A stretch of DNA of 64,000 nucleotides from Ryuthela nishihirai (GCA_038380435.1 JAWZYU010000030.1:63809817-63873816); one strand, 5' to 3'. Positions 23,627 through 37,000 are shown, counted from the stretch's first letter. Made by a program: numbers and translations. The notes: generated from the letters alone by a model not told the origin.

Positions 23627-24602
23627 TATGTCGAATAGTATGGTAGGCATAAAGTACCTTCATGAATGGCCAAATTATAATCAGCTTTTGATAACTCTGG
23701 TTTACAAAAATTATTCATCATACTTCCCTAGTGCTTGAAGGTGATCTGTTACTGAAATTCTTCCACCACTGGCTACCGAAAATATCAAAATACATATGGT
23801 GCATTTTAAAACAGTCTTGTCATTAAAACTAACTAGATGTATAAACAGATATTCCAGTTTTAATGATTCTTTGAACTGACACACTTCTTTGAAGACATTT
23901 CTTATAAAAAAAAGCCCTAAAAATAGTTTGTTATTACAAAATAAAATGGGAGCTTATACGAAGAAACTCACACAGCTCTCAACAGCACTTAAAACTACAC
24001 AACTTCGCTTCAATGAATTACACCAGTCCTCACAGTTGCACAGACGAAACTCTTTACTTATCAACATGCAGATTAAAACTAAAACATGATGGAATTTTTG
24101 CACAGTGCCCTCCCTACATCTACTAGCTGTGAAGTATTGTTGCATACACAAAATAGGTGCAGACCAAAGCATATACGCACACACACAGAGAGAGAGAGAC
24201 TTGGTAGCTGATTATGTTACAATGTTGCTAGATATAAATATTTCATCTAATGAATATTATTGCAAAGACATATGAAGATGGAATAAATTCAAAATATTCA
24301 GAAAAATAAAAAAAATGGGGACAGAATTAATCCAGGATGTGTCATCTTGGATCTGTCCCCAAAAATTCAGGATGAATGGCCACCTTATTTTAGTTTTACC
24401 AAAAAAAAAACTAACACTCATACAGACAGGTAGAAATTGGTCCTCAGGAAGCAGGGCAGACTTACAAAGTTTCCCTTTTTAATTGAACGAAGAACAGAAA
24501 ATATTTTTAATTTACTCTGCTTGCAAGATTGGTAAAGTTTTTGCAAATAGCATATTTCATTTTAAAATTTCTTTCATCTTGATAAGTTTCCATTGTTCTT
24601 AC

Positions 24603-24684
24603 CTATCTACATTGATATGGCTGTTCATCAAACTAGACTGCCACAGCTTTGTTATTTCCTCAGTTTCTTCTTTGCTTGGATTTC
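24603..24684 (-). CDS. MESD: MESD exon 3
   Basis: An 82-nt exon between a long pyrimidine tract plus GTAG and the donor GTAAGA. It completes the Gly codon begun in exon 2, encodes NPSKEETEEITKLWQSSLMN and on to VD, and ends with two bases of an Arg codon finished by exon 4. The E-E-T-E-I-T-x-L-W-Q block is a conserved helix of MESD. Both junctions keep the frame, which rules out a chance ORF. Confidence 0.95.
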
Positions 24685-25033
24685 CTACAAAAAAAAAAAA
24701 ATCAAACTTTACAATTATTCACACATTCAGCAATAACAAGAATATTTTTATGCATGCCCAGCTGAAATTAGATATGAATTACTTGTGGTATTTTATTAAG
24801 CAACAAAAGCCACTATCACAATGTTCATGAGTTTTTTTAATCTGAAGTTTCACAAGCATTTTTGGATGTCCACACAATAATTATCTGGCATCTATATAAG
24901 TCCACTCATTTAGTCAACCTTGAATGTTTTCATGGCACAGAGTATTCTGTGCAATTTGTTGCAGAGGAACATTTGAAATACGTTTCAATAAATTATGGAT
25001 TAATTATTTCAAGTGTTTTCAGTCTGTCTAAAG

Positions 25034-25375
25034 TGGGGGTTGGCTCAGTAGTAGCACATTAGGCTCATAATCTGCAGTTCCCAGGTTTGAGTTCCACCGG
25101 TGCCATCATTGAGATTTGTCTTGGCTAAACCCCCACCATGTCGTCATAAAGGGAACACTAGTAAGTTTGGAAAGGTTGCTGTCTTGTATGGGATGTTAAG
25201 CCATGGCTCGGTGTGCAGGATAGCCATATGCTGTTTATGTTTAAAAAAAAAAACATGTTCCATGGCCTTGACAGGAAGTTACCATATATCTACTAACAGC
25301 TTCCATTGGATCCCAATTCTGAGCCGTTGGGATCCTTGTGACTTGCCAATTTTGTGCAAAAGCTTATTTAAGAAA
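25034..25375 (+). repeat. tRNA-derived SINE, family 1, + orientation
   Basis: The head GTTGGCTCAGTAGTAGCAC and the B-box GGTTTGAGTTCCACC are at the left. The body is worn, including an A-run where other copies have the CACGTTAAAG block. Confidence 0.7.
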
Positions 25376-25462
25376 TTACTGAACTCTGAATCTGACTTCA
25401 TATTGATATATAACATAGAATGGTATTCATTTTAGTGGCCACTGAGTGTAAGTTTTGTATTA

Positions 25463-26951
25463 CACTGGTGCTCAAAATTAAAGGATAATCGACAAAAACA
25501 TATTTAGCTGCCAATATATGTAAAAGAATACACTAAAATGGGCGAACAGGGAAAATATGCAGGAAAACTATCCCACATTTACAGTTGCCATATGTAAGCC
25601 AGAATATGTAAATTAGGAATGCGTTAAAAAGATATGCAAGTCTACTCGCAGCTTGTAGCTGTTCTAGGCAACTCTTGTTTTCACTTCAGTTGCACTTCAA
25701 GCTAAATATGTCCCAAAGACATTATGGATGATTTTCAGCAGTGGAGAGCGATTGGAAGAATGGAAACAGGTCAGTTCCAGACAGAAGTTTCCAGAGCATT
25801 GAATGTTCCACAAAATATCCTGTCAAGACCCTGGAGACAATTCCAACAGACAGGAGATGTTCACTGTTGACCAGGACATGACCATCCCAGAGCCACAGCT
25901 GCAGATGATCGCTATACGAGTCTTACTGCCAGACAGAACAGAGTGATGACTGCTAGGCAATTGTCTTGGAGCTTGCACCAGCTACAGGAATGAGGGTTTC
26001 AAGGCATACTGTTTACAGACTTCGTGAACAATGCCTTTATGCCAGGATACCTGTTGTTTGTGTGTCTCTCTAACTCCCAACGCTCATTGAGCTTGTTTAA
26101 CATGGAGTCACCAACATTGCACTTGGAGTCCAGACCAGTAGGCGTATGTTATGTTCACAGATGATTCGCAATTCAGCTTAAGTACTCATTCATGATATAT
26201 TCATACCTGAAAAGAACCAGGGACCTGCAACAGTCGCTTGAACATCAGAGAAAGGGACTATTCTGGTGGCCGTGATACAATAGTTGGGGCAAGAATCATG
26301 ATGAACAGTGCAAGACCTGCATATCTTTCCAAGTGACTCTGTTACTGCCCTGCGATACAGAGACGAGTTCCTGAATCCATATGTCAGGCCATTCTGGGGA
26401 GTCAATGGTCTAAATTTTATTATTATGGACGATAACGCCCATCCTCATTGAGCTCACATGATCGATGATTTTCTCAAAGAGGAAGATATTAGCTGAATGG
26501 AGTGGCCACCCAGATCTCCTAACCTCAGTCCCATTGAGAATGTATGGGAAGTTCTAGGGAGATGCATTGGAGCTCGCCAACCTCCTCCCAGAGAACACTC
26601 CATGAACTCAGAACAGCACGTCGAGGAGTGGTCATTAATCCCTCAAGACCTCATCAATGCCCTCATAAACAGTATGAGGAGTCATTGCTTGAGTTGCATG
26701 GCTGTCAGGGGTGATAATGCTCCATATTAACATACCACACTTTAAGTATTATTCCATGGACTGCTCCTTCATGTCAATTGCACAATTATGATCTTAACGC
26801 ATGCACATTATACGATTATGAATTTCTTCTGCTTGATTTACATTTGTAATGTAATAATAAACCTCTTTACCAAATTTCATTGCTTTCCCTTACAAATACT
26901 TTTGAGTTATGCACAAATTTATACATTATCCTTTAATTTTGAGCACCAGTG
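25463..26951 (+). mobile_element. Tc1-like DNA transposon with decayed transposase
   Basis: It is bounded by perfect 26-bp terminal inverted repeats beginning CACTGGTGCTCAAAATTAAA and flanked by TA on both sides (25461-25462, 26952-26953), the Tc1/mariner target. The transposase begins near 25725 with DDFQQWRAIGRMETGQ and a helix-turn-helix region (VSRALNVPQN). The first catalytic Asp lies in FTDDSQF near 26158, the second in IMDDNAHPH near 26423, and the Glu in NLSPIENVWE near 26523. The end is MAVRGDNAPY at about 26730. Internal stops and frameshifts abolish the protein; the intact termini suggest it moved fairly recently. It lies in MESD intron 2. Confidence 0.92.
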
Positions 26952-26966
26952 TAGTTTTTGTAGTGT

Positions 26967-27115
26967 ACAATGTCAAACAGGACTTTGTTTGAATTGGTGT
27001 GTAGTGGCCAGATGCAGAAGATATAGCTCAGGACAGATATGCTTGGAGAACTAAATTGCACGGTCTGGTTGAACCTCCGTAGCCCATGGCTGCTTGAGGG
27101 TGATGATGATGACGA
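26967..27115 (+). mobile_element. LINE 3' end fragment
   Basis: The last 150 bp of the LINE family (NVKQDLVRIGVQW region, then CCTCCGTAGCCCATGGCTGC) with a GATGATGATGATGA tail. It is strongly 5'-truncated and sits 14 bp from the Tc1 element end. Confidence 0.85.
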
Positions 27116-27116
27116 A

Positions 27117-27290
27117 TAAAGTATCACAGAAAATGTCATGTAGACAAGAAATACTTGAAATAATTGGCTGAAAAAAAATTTGGTTTTGCCCTGAGTGGGA
27201 TTTCAACAGTCATCTCCTAGAAACATGCCATGTGTGATAACCACTACACCATTAGCCACTAACCATTTTTTTCAGCAATGTGACATATAA
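27117..27290 (-). repeat. tRNA-derived SINE, family 4
   Basis: On the - strand: A-box-like TAATGGTGTAGTGGTTA, B-box-like TGTTGAAATCCC, then a tail with GGCTGAAAA complement and an AATAAAGTATC block. The tail recurs at 4190-4270 without the head. Confidence 0.6.
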
Positions 27291-27543
27291 ACATTCTCAC
27301 ATATTTTTGTTGATTTTTGGGATGATTGGCAGTGATCAGCACCAAATTGGACAACAGGTAAGTGATAGATTACAGTTAAGTAGTGAAACTTAATAACAGA
27401 GTTAGACTTACTTCAATGATTATACTGCTTCCCTTAGATTAACATTGCACTTAATATTTAACCAAAGAAAAAATATGGCAAATATTATACATCAAATTTA
27501 ATTTTTTGCTCTATAAATATATCAGTATGTTTAATTGTCTTAC

Positions 27544-27697
27544 CTGATACGGTTACAAAAGCCATAAGGGTGCGTCCTTTTTTTGAAAGTTTTAGTAAAT
27601 TTTCAGGATTAGAAGAATCTATATTTGATAAATCTAGCTTTGGTGGTGGTCTTAAATGCTCTGGTAACTCATCTTCTTCCAAAGGATCTTCATCTTC
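27544..27697 (-). CDS. MESD: MESD exon 2
   Basis: It follows the acceptor TTTTTTTAG in phase 0 and encodes 51 residues plus one base: an acidic start EDEDPLEEDELPEH, then LRPPPKLDLSNIDSSNPENL, then LKLSKKGRTLMAFVTVS. LPEH-RP and KKG-TLM-FVTVS are MESD signatures; the second begins the folded core domain. The donor is GTAAGA after TCAG. Exon 1 lies 14.3 kb away across the repeat-rich intron 1. Confidence 0.96.
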
Positions 27698-28654
27698 CTA
27701 AAAAAATTTGTTTTAAAAACCAATAATACCTATTACTATTTTGTTATCAAAATCTTTATACAAATGTAAAGCTTTATAAGAAGCTAAGGATATTTTAGTC
27801 CTTATATGAAAATTGAGACATAGAACCAGGCCCGGATCTAAAAAAATATTGATGTGTAAAAATTGGTGAAGCTACTTTTAGAGTGACCCTTGCGTGTGTG
27901 TATATATATATATCTGTATTACTATAGTACTGATGCAATGTCTAAATAGCCTTTACATTCAGTGAAAACTAGAGATCTCCATAATGTGCATTTTATTCCT
28001 AATCTCCTCTCTCCCCAGTGATATTGGGTATGTTTTTTTCTAACATAAAGAGTATGAAAAAAAAAAGCATGTATTCATTCTAAAAGACAAACCAATATTC
28101 AACAAGTGGTTTAAAAACATCTATGTTTTTTCTTCCAATGGGAATTACTAAGAATTTTCAAAATTTCCAACATGTTTAATAGCTCTCGGGGAAATCTTTT
28201 CCTATTAGCCACAAGCAAAAGTAATCAGCTTGCAGGCTCCTTTCACAGAAATAATTTTTTCACATTTGGGTGGAATTAATCGTGCATAGTTAGTGGTATT
28301 ATAACTTGTTTTTCTATCATTTAATTTTTAGTTTTCTAAAGATGTATGAAGTAAAAATTAAGGGTCTTAATCCATGTACAGGGAGAAGGCGACCTTGGCC
28401 ATTGGCATAAATGTTTCCAGGATAGAAATATTTATGTCAACAGCTCAACGAGTAGTTACAAATAAGGAAGAATGCATACATCATACCATAACACAACAAA
28501 CGATGCACAAAAATAATGGGAAAAAAAGGAACTTATTATTGAAAATACATATGCCTATTATGCATATACATGTCTAAAAAAAGTAATTCTGGGATACCTG
28601 ATTTAACACAAATTAATTTTTTTATGAATTTTTTTCCAGGGGAGGGGATAGATT

Positions 28655-29146
28655 TACCTTTGAGCAGTACTTTGTTTTGCACACAATGGGCTAAATGCCC
28701 AGGTCACAAAGACTCCTAGGACTCAGAGAACTCAAGACTCCTAGGACTCAGAGAAGGTTGTGAAGAGGGGTTGGGTTATTTTACCTCTGAGCAGCACTTT
28801 TTTTACACACAATGGACTAAATGGTCAAGTCACAAGTTCCCTGAAAGCTCAGAGAAGGTTGGGGGAGGGAACCAACTGGAACAACTGTTGGGAGACAGAT
28901 GGTAGCCTCCAGTCATGGCCATCCAGAATGTTCTTTAATGCACATGGTATTTGTGCACAGGGTATGGCTCTCCTGCACACAGGGCCATGGCTTAACATCC
29001 CATCTGACAGACAGCAGCATTTCCTAGCCCATCGGTGTTGCCGACTGACCGAGGGCAGGATGGGGGGTTTTGCAGATATAAATCTCAATGCTGGTCCAGT
29101 TGGGACTTGAACTTGGGAACTGCAGATTATGAGTCTAGCACTATCT
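28655..29146 (-). repeat. Two adjacent SINE family 1 copies, the first truncated
   Basis: 28655-28757 is only the left end (ACCTTTGAGCAGTAC to CTCAGAGAAGGTTG), with a short internal duplication of GACTCCTAGGACTCAGAGAA. 28768-29146 is a nearly full copy with the GACAGATGGTAGCCTCC and TTCTTTAATGCACATGG blocks. Both lie in MESD intron 1. Confidence 0.78.
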
Positions 29147-29562
29147 AGTTGGAAATAAAGAATACTGGAAGAAATTGAAGAAAACTATTGAATATTAGAG
29201 AAAAAACTGAGAATGTGACATTCAAATTCCCAGTCATGCATTCATCTGGTGATATTAAGACCGAATGACAATATCAAAGACAGTATCAGAAGATTAAATG
29301 TCTTGGGTGAAAAAAAGATGGGGCTAAAAATAAACCAAAGCTGAAAATCTCAAAATGACAAGACCACGAGCACAATCCAGCTACTCCCTTCTGAGCAGAA
29401 AAAGACCAAGAGTATGCCCCCACTTGAGATGGAGAGACTGCAAAGGGGCTTGGGTGAATTGCAGATATGGAATTGGGAGGTGAAGGTCATGGATAGATGA
29501 GAAGGGAGGCAAACTGTACTTACAGTGAAGAGACTTGCAGGCTCATATAGCTAATTTGTTTG

Positions 29563-29927
29563 ATTGTTTGTTTTACCTCTGAGCGGCACTTTTTTTACAC
29601 ACAATGGGCTAAATGGCCAGGTCACATGGACCCCGAAGGCTCAGAGAAGGTTGGGGGAGGGGACCCACTGGAACAGCTGTTGGGAGACAGATGGTAGGCT
29701 CCCGTCAAGGCCATCCAGCGTGTTCTTTAACGTGCACAGGGTATGGCTCTCCCGCACAAGGGGCCACGGCTTAACGTCCTATCCGATGGACGGCGGCCTT
29801 TCCAAGCCCATCGGTGTCCCCTACTGACCGTGGGCAGGGCGGGGAAATTTTACGGAGATAAATCTCAATGCTGACCCAGCTGGGACTCGAACCTGGGAAC
29901 TACAGATTACGAGCCACCCCTGCCCCA
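29563..29927 (-). repeat. tRNA-derived SINE, family 1
   Basis: A well-preserved copy with all blocks; GTTCTTTAACGTGCACAGGG and GACCCAGCTGGGACTCGAAC are intact. The head is cut short after TTACGAG, so the A box is lost. Confidence 0.83.
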
Positions 29928-30369
29928 TTCTCATATAGCTAAAGAAGAATAATGTTGATTTAGTTTTTATTAGTGGGAAGCTCTATGTCTAATATAATTA
30001 AGAACAAATAAATTGCACTGAAAGTTGTATAACAATCTTTGAGCTAAAAGTAAATATATTGATTAAAATTACAATAATTATTAAAAACTTGCTTTTTATA
30101 AAATATTAATACCCTAAAACAATTTTTCCCTAAAAGATCGGAAGCCAATTTAATAAAAACACACCTCACTTTTTTGAATTCTTTGAAATATATTTTGATA
30201 AATTGTGAATGCAAAGAGTCATAACAATATTACGATATTTCAAAAGTGTGTGAAAATAAATTTTACAGCATGGTGTTTTCACCTATCTTCCTATTGCTTT
30301 TTGCTTGTCATTTATGTATGTGGATTTGTCAAAACAGTTGTTCCACCATATCTTTCAAATGTGACAGAC

Positions 30370-31260
30370 AAACTTAATGATTTAGATGTCAAATGAAAGC
30401 TTATGACATGTGAAGTATCACAGACTATAAAAAATTAACTCCCCATGCTTTCTTCCCTCCTAAAAAAGGGGAAATATGAAAATAATTTGCTGATCTCTAG
30501 AATGTGAGTACTGAAAGTAACAAGTTATTTTATGTGTCAAATAAAAGCTTGTGACACAAGGAGTGTCATTGACAATACAAATAACCCCCCATGTTTTCTT
30601 CTCTTCCCTAAAAAAGAAGTAATATGAAAATGAATGTTCAGCTATATCTTTGAAACGGGAGGGCTGAAAGTAACAAGTTATGCATCAAATGAAAACATAT
30701 GACATGGGGAATGTTACAAGTTAAAAACAATTCCACCTCATTTCTTTTGAAATATGAAAACAATTATTCTGCTATATCTTCTGGGCTGTCCCATGGCTGT
30801 GGTTAGCATGCTTGGCTATTGACCAAAGTAACCTGGGTTTGAGCCCCAGGTAAGGCATGGATGTTTGTGTAGTTTTTCTGCTGAATTCCCACCATACTCA
30901 CAGACCTTCTACTATGGCATATAAATTGCCTGGCTCCTGTCAGACCTCTGTGGCAAACCAGCTGCTTGAGGGGGTATTTATTATTTATATCTTCTGAACA
31001 CAAGGTCCTACATTTGTTAATTAGGTGTCAAATCAAAGCTCATATATGAGGGCCATCATAGATTCAGTGTTTTTACTGAAACTCTCTCCCCAAAAAAGGG
31101 AGTGGATTTTCATGGGGGTGGACTTAATGAGTTGTATCTCAAAGTTTATAGGGTCTCCAATGTTATGGGCTACCTTAAACAGGACTCAAAAAGCAGAGAG
31201 GAAAAATGTGGTTGATGTTTATTAGTCATATATCAAATAAAAGTTTCTGAAGGATGGCAT
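30370..31260 (+). repeat. Degenerate tandem array, unit approximately 130-145 bp
   Basis: Four to five units repeat the order GTCAAATGAAAGCTTATGAC, a GGGGAGTGTCA-like block, CCCCATGTTTTCTTCCCTCC, AAAAAAGGGGAAATATGAAAA, then GCTATATCTTTGAAA and GGGCTGAAAGTAACAAGTTA. Units diverge strongly. A family-2 SINE interrupts the array at 30784-30972. Confidence 0.7.
30784..30972 (+). repeat. tRNA-derived SINE, family 2, with target duplication
   Basis: It begins GGGCTGTCCCATGGCTGTGG and ends GCTTGAGGGGGTATTTATT. It is flanked by TATATCTTCTG on both sides (30774-30784 and about 30987-30997), showing insertion into the tandem array by target-primed integration. Confidence 0.83.
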
Positions 31261-31952
31261 TTTCAGTGATATGACAAAGAAAAAATATAAAGAAATTAAA
31301 ATTTTATTAAAATACCTATCTTCCCATAATTGTCCTAAAAAATATTGATGGTGCAAGCAGTTACTGAATTAGCCAATTTATCTACTCAACAAGATTGACA
31401 GCACCCTATTTTCATTTGAAGTGAATTAGAATTCAGTGAATGATTGCACCATTAATATGCTTTAGTTTTATTTTCTACTTTTTAGGATGCATATGGGAGG
31501 ATGCATTTTTTTTTTTTAATTTTTATATCTTTTTATTGTACTTTACTAATATGGTGATAATTTCTTAAATGTTTTTAATACTTTGCTGAAATATGATGCA
31601 CTTATTTTCAAAAAATTTACACAGTTAGGAAAAAGGTTAATTATTATTTAAAGCAAGATTTTTTAACCCTGATATAGTTGTGCCATTTTGCCCATTAGGA
31701 ATGTTCGATCTTTTCCTTGCCCAACTTGCAGTTCCAGCTAAATGCTCTGTAATTTTTTTCATCACAATTGTATATATTACATATCTGAAATGTCTTATTT
31801 TGGAAATATATAAAAAAAAATTAACTTATTTCCAATATTTAATAAGGTTTTTACAAACTTAATTTACTAAAATAAACTTTGAAAGTTCATCTGCAAAAAT
31901 GCATATGGTATTATAAGGTTATGCTATGGAAAAAAGAATATATATATATGAC

Positions 31953-32150
31953 TAGCTGTCCCATGGCCAAGTGATTAGTGCACTTTGCTACTGCTCTGAA
32001 GAACCTGGGTTTGAGCACTGGTAAGGCATGGATGTTTGTGTCGTTTTTCTGCTCAGGTCCCACAATCCTCACAGACTTTCTACTATGGTGTCTAAACTGA
32101 CAGGTTCCTGTCAGACCTCTGTGGGAAGCAGCTGCTTGAGGGGGTATTTA
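31953..32150 (+). repeat. tRNA-derived SINE, family 2, full length
   Basis: The head AGCTGTCCCATGGCCAAGTG and B box GGGTTTGAGCACTGG are followed by the body AAGGCATGGATGTTTGTG and the end GCTTGAGGGGGTATTTATTTT. Confidence 0.82.
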
Positions 32151-32309
32151 TTTTAATCATGCATTAGTTTTTTATAGGCATTTTTAATGGTCACATATTA
32201 ATTCTTTGTTATCTTCATGTATCTTTTCATTTAATTTTACTTGAATATTCTTGTTAGAGATAAAAATATTTTGTTAGTGCATTTCATCATGTTGCTGTGA
32301 GATCCGTGA

Positions 32310-33666
32310 CATCATCATCATCATTATCATCCTTAAGCAGCCATGGGTATAGAGGTCGAACCACACATCACAATTTAGTTCTCCAAGCATATCTATCCTG
32401 AGCTACATCTATTGCATCTAGCCACTGCACACCAATTCTAACAAGGTCCTGTTTGACATTGTCTGCCCACTGCATCCTAGGTCTCCCCTTCTTTCTGAGG
32501 CCTTTAGGCACACTGTTCATAACCCTATTCGCCAATCTATAATTATTCATTCGGGCGACATGGCCAAACCAACGGAGTCTCTCTCTGCACAATATGCTGC
32601 TTAAAGGAGGTTGCAAACTCCTTTGCCTAACCTTATCATTAGTTACAAAGTTGAACCACCTAATGCCCAAGATACTGCGTAAGCATCTAGTTTCCTGTTA
32701 TCTTGTTTACAAAGTGTCCAAGTTTCACTACCATAACTAACCCTAGAAAGAAGCAAACTATTATACAGTCTAATTTTAGTCTTTAGGTATATACGCCTAT
32801 TTCTCCACACTCTCCATAGATTCTTAAAAGTCCCAGCAGCAATCCCTATTCGTCTGTTAATCTTATGCCGCAAATTACCATTATCTGTTACATAGCTCCC
32901 AAGATAATTAAACTGTGACACCTGCTCAAGACTGCCACCATTCAGATTAACTGAACCACAACCTGCCTGACCAATTTTCATCACTTTAGTTTTCTCTCTG
33001 TTTATAACCACTCTACTACCAGTCTCATCAACAGCATGAATGAGAGTTCATCTTACCATCATTTGCCAAAAAGGCTAAATCATCAGCATGATCTAAATCA
33101 GAAATTTTCACATCTCCAGACCATTTAAGGTCAAATCTTTCAATTGCAAAGAAGTTTGCATAACATAATCAATAACCAAACTAAAGAGAAAAGGAGACAA
33201 AATGCATCCTTGTCAAACACCAGAAGCAATACTAAACCACTTGCTACACAAGCCTTACTAACTTTCACACAAGACTCAGTGTTATTATAGAGAGCCTTCA
33301 TTATATTAACTAACTTGTCTGGTATGCCACATGATCTCACAATCAACCACAAATTATGGCAATCAACAGAATCAAAAGCCTTTTTGAAATCAACAAAGCT
33401 AGTAACCAAAGGTTATTGAAACTCAACATTTCTCAAGAATCTGCCTGAGCAAATATATCTGATCTACATATCCCCTACCACTTCTGAATCCACATTGCTC
33501 ATCACACAATTGCCCATCAACCAGATTCTTAATTCTATTAAGCACAATCATGCAAAGAACTTTACCTGGAAAACAAAGTAGACTGATACCCCTATAGTTA
33601 TCACAAGAACTACGATCACCTTTTTTGAAAATAGGGATAATAATAGCTCTGGTAAAATCCTTAGGA
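32310..33666 (-). mobile_element. LINE copy F, 3' half (split by a composite insertion)
   Basis: An ATC-repeat tail at 32310-32330, then the C-terminal region (32368-33011) and the RT palm with FVDFKKAFDSVD (33140-33409). The sequence stops at AAATCCTTAGGA (33655-33666) and resumes after the identical 12 bases at 38161. It has many lesions. It shares private changes with the fragment at 41185-41751. Confidence 0.87.
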
Positions 33667-33765
33667 ATTAATTAAATATTGAAGAAACTCGACATTCTTG
33701 GTATATACAAATATTAACCTCTCTGGAAGTCTATTTAATTTTTAGAGGAAAAATTGTCTTGAGCC

Positions 33766-33840
33766 GGGTGGGATATGAACCCACGACCTCCTGATAACAT
33801 GTCAGGTGCTCTAAACCACTGAGCTACCGGCTGCCGATTA
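33766..33840 (-). repeat. tRNA-like head of the composite's left arm
   Basis: A cloverleaf-like region: D-arm GTAGCTCAGTGGTTTAGAGC, anticodon stem CCTGA/TCAGG around a loop CATGTTA (anticodon position TGT, threonine-like), T-arm GTGGGTTCATATCCCAC. The base before the anticodon is A, not the universal T, so it is a SINE head rather than a working tRNA. Confidence 0.7.
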
Positions 33841-34046
33841 AGATTTCTTCTAATTGATATGAACTTTCTCAACCTTGGTATATACAAATAAATATTATTG
33901 GTATATACAAATTAAATATTGAAGAAACGACATTCTTGGTATATACAAATATTAACCACTCTGGAAGTCGATTTAATTTTCAATTGATTAATAATTAATT
34001 ATTTAAGTTGATTTAATAATTTAATTTAATTAATTGTATATTCATC

Positions 34047-37000
34047 TGTAAAGGTAGCTAGGTAGTCACTGAAAGGAGAGCTATGCACCAATCCCCTGTG
34101 ATGATGCATAGAACCGGCCAGGCCTAGCACCTAATGTCCGACACCGCCTTCTCGTGGTGCGGACCGTTAGTAACTTTCAAAAGAGATACTCTCTTGTGGA
34201 AGTGAACGGAAGGGGAGGGCTGCCAGATTAGTGTGGCCTACTGATCTGGACAACTATGGCTACTTTTCTTTTTTTCTACCCTGCTGAGGAGTGGTCAACC
34301 ACACAGGGTCCTGGTGCTGACCATATAAACCTACTGGACTGATATATGGCTCTGAGCTTGATTATGGATCCTGATTTTGCTGCACTGGTGGGCTTCTGTG
34401 GAGGGAAAATCTTCCGCTGTGTTTTCTGTTTGTTTGTGGGTTGACAGCCCCAAGTGAATAGATTCACAGGATATGTTTATCAGCTGGTGGATAATCCTGA
34501 GCAGAAGTCATCGCAGGCACCTGAACTCTTTGCTTCTATTGGCATCGTCAAATTCTACATTGGAGGAAGTCTTCCAGTGTAGATGGCTTCAGCCTTTAGT
34601 AGTGGGGGAACGGGTCTTTGCCCCATGTCTGCGATTAGGGGGCTGTTTGATATTGTCGGCATTCCCTCTCTCAATAAACATAGTTTCTTTAAACATCCCA
34701 CTAACCATTTTCTCTCCATAGGTAGTTGGAATGTGAGGACTCTGCACAGAGCTTTTACTCTTGATGTCCTCACACAAGAATTCCACCGTTATAATTTAGA
34801 TATTCTCGGCTTGCAAGAGACCAGATGGACAGATAAAGGTCAGATTCTTAAACATAATCTTAAATTTCTCTTTTCAGGGAGGGACGACAATAAGCATCAC
34901 CAAGGCGTGGGTCTGCTTCTCAGCAGACACGCTAGCGATGCTCTTCTAGGATATGAGTGCATTAATGAAAGGTTTCTTACAGCAAAATTTCAGACAAGCG
35001 TTAAAGACTTGAATGTTATCTGCTGTTATGCCCCCACTGAGGATGTCGATGAGGATCACAAGGATAGGTTTTATGAACAACTTCAGGATATTTTGAATTC
35101 TGTCAAGAAAGGAGATATTACCCTTGTTCTTGGTGACTTCAATGCCAAAGTTGGTACTGACTCTGCCCTTTGGGGAGGAGTAATAGGCCCTTTTGGTATT
35201 GGTAGCTGCAATGGCAATGGGCAACGTCTCCTACAGGTAAGTAAACTCAATGGATTCAGAATAACTAACACTTATTACAAACACCACGACATACATAAGT
35301 ACACATGGGTTTCACCTGATGGGCTGCATAAGAATATGATTGATTACATATTAATTAACAGCAAATGGGCTAGTTCTGTTAGGAATACCAGGACATATAG
35401 GGGAGCTGAAATTGGATCTGACCATTACCTTGTTAAAAGTGTCTTGCAACTTAAACTTAAAAAGTGTTGTGCTAGGGTTAAAAAATTTACTTTTAATACT
35501 GAAGCTCTGAAAGATCCAGTTATAGCCAAAGCTTACCATGATAGGTTACTTAGTCATTATGACAGTCATGGTTTGCTTACTACTGAAGTTGAGGAAGAAT
35601 GGGATCATTTTAAACAGGCTTTTTTGGACACTAACAGTACTCTTTTAGGAAAAAAGGAGCAGAAGAGGCAGAATTATTTAAGTGATAAGGCAATTGAGCT
35701 TATTTCAGAAAGAAGGAACTGCAGGAATGCCCTTAATCAATACCCTACTAGTCCTAATATAAAGCATTACAGAGACCTTAATAAACTTGTAAAGGATCAG
35801 TTAGCTGCTGATAAGAATCTTTGGCTTAATGGTTTGGCTGACAAAGCCGAGGAAGCAGTTAGACAGCACAACAGCAGAGAGCTGTACCAGATAGTTAATG
35901 TTTTGTGTGGTAGAAAACGGACAGGTATACAAGGATTGAAGGATAAACAAGGTAAGGTTATAGAAGGGGAGGATTCTGTCATGGCTAGGTGGGCTGAGCA
36001 TTTCAGTGATGTTCTAAACAATGTAGTTAGTTCTACTCCCATTGTTTGCAATGATGATAGATGCATTGGTGGCTTTAATGTTGGACCTATAACACAATCT
36101 GAAGTTATTTTGGCTGTTTTTAAACTTAAACTTCATAAATCCCCAGGGGTAGATGAAATTACTATGGAAATACTTAGAGCTGGGAATGTTTCGGTTACCA
36201 CTTGGATGACTGAAATTCTGAATATCTTTTGTGATAAAGGCATGGTTCCTAAGGATTTTACCAGAGCTATTGTTATCCCTATTTTCAAAAAAGGTGATCG
36301 CAGTTCTTGTGATAACTATAGGGGTATCAGCCTACTCTCTGTTCCAGGTAAAGTTCTCTCCATGATTGTGCTTAATAGAATTAAGAATCTGGTTGACAGT
36401 CAATTACGTGATGAACAATGTGGATTCAGAAGTGGTAGGGGATGTGTGGATCAGATATTTTCACTTAGGCAGATTCTTGAGAAATGTTTAGAGTTTCAGA
36501 AACCTTTGGTTGCTAGCTTTGTTGATTTCAAAAAGGCTTTCGACTCTGTTGATCATCATAATTTGTGGTTGATTGTGAGATCATATGGTATACCACACAA
36601 GTTAGTTAACATTATGAAAGCTCTCTATAATAACACTGAGTCGTGTGTGAGAGTTGGTAAGTCTTGTAGCAATTGGTTTAGCATTACTTCTGGTGTTCGA
36701 CAAGGGTGCATTTTGTCTCCTTTTCTCTTTAGCTTGGTTATTGATTATGTTATGCGAAATTCACTTCAAGGGAAAGATTTTGGCCTTAAATGGGCTGGAG
36801 GCAAGAAAATTTCTGATTTAGATTATGCTGATGATTTAGCCCTTTTGGCAAATGATGTTGATGAGATGAACTCTTTCATTCGAGCTGTTGATGAGACTGG
36901 TAGTAGAGTAGGTTTGGTTATAAACAGAGAGAAAACTAAACTGATGAAAATTGGTCAGGCAGGCTGTGATTCAGTTAATCTGAATGGTTGCTGTCTTGAG

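Larger units (their letters stand above)
21949..24602 (-). other. MESD intron 3
   Basis: The intron runs between GTAAGA and TTCCAG. It holds two family-1 SINEs in the middle and otherwise AT-rich sequence, with a CA/GA simple repeat at 24176-24200. Confidence 0.85.

Noticed and set aside
28760..29827. Open frames of 87-116 codons at 28760, 29564 and similar at 12500 and 23244
   Set aside because: They all coincide with the GC-rich body of SINE family 1 and recur with each copy; not genes.
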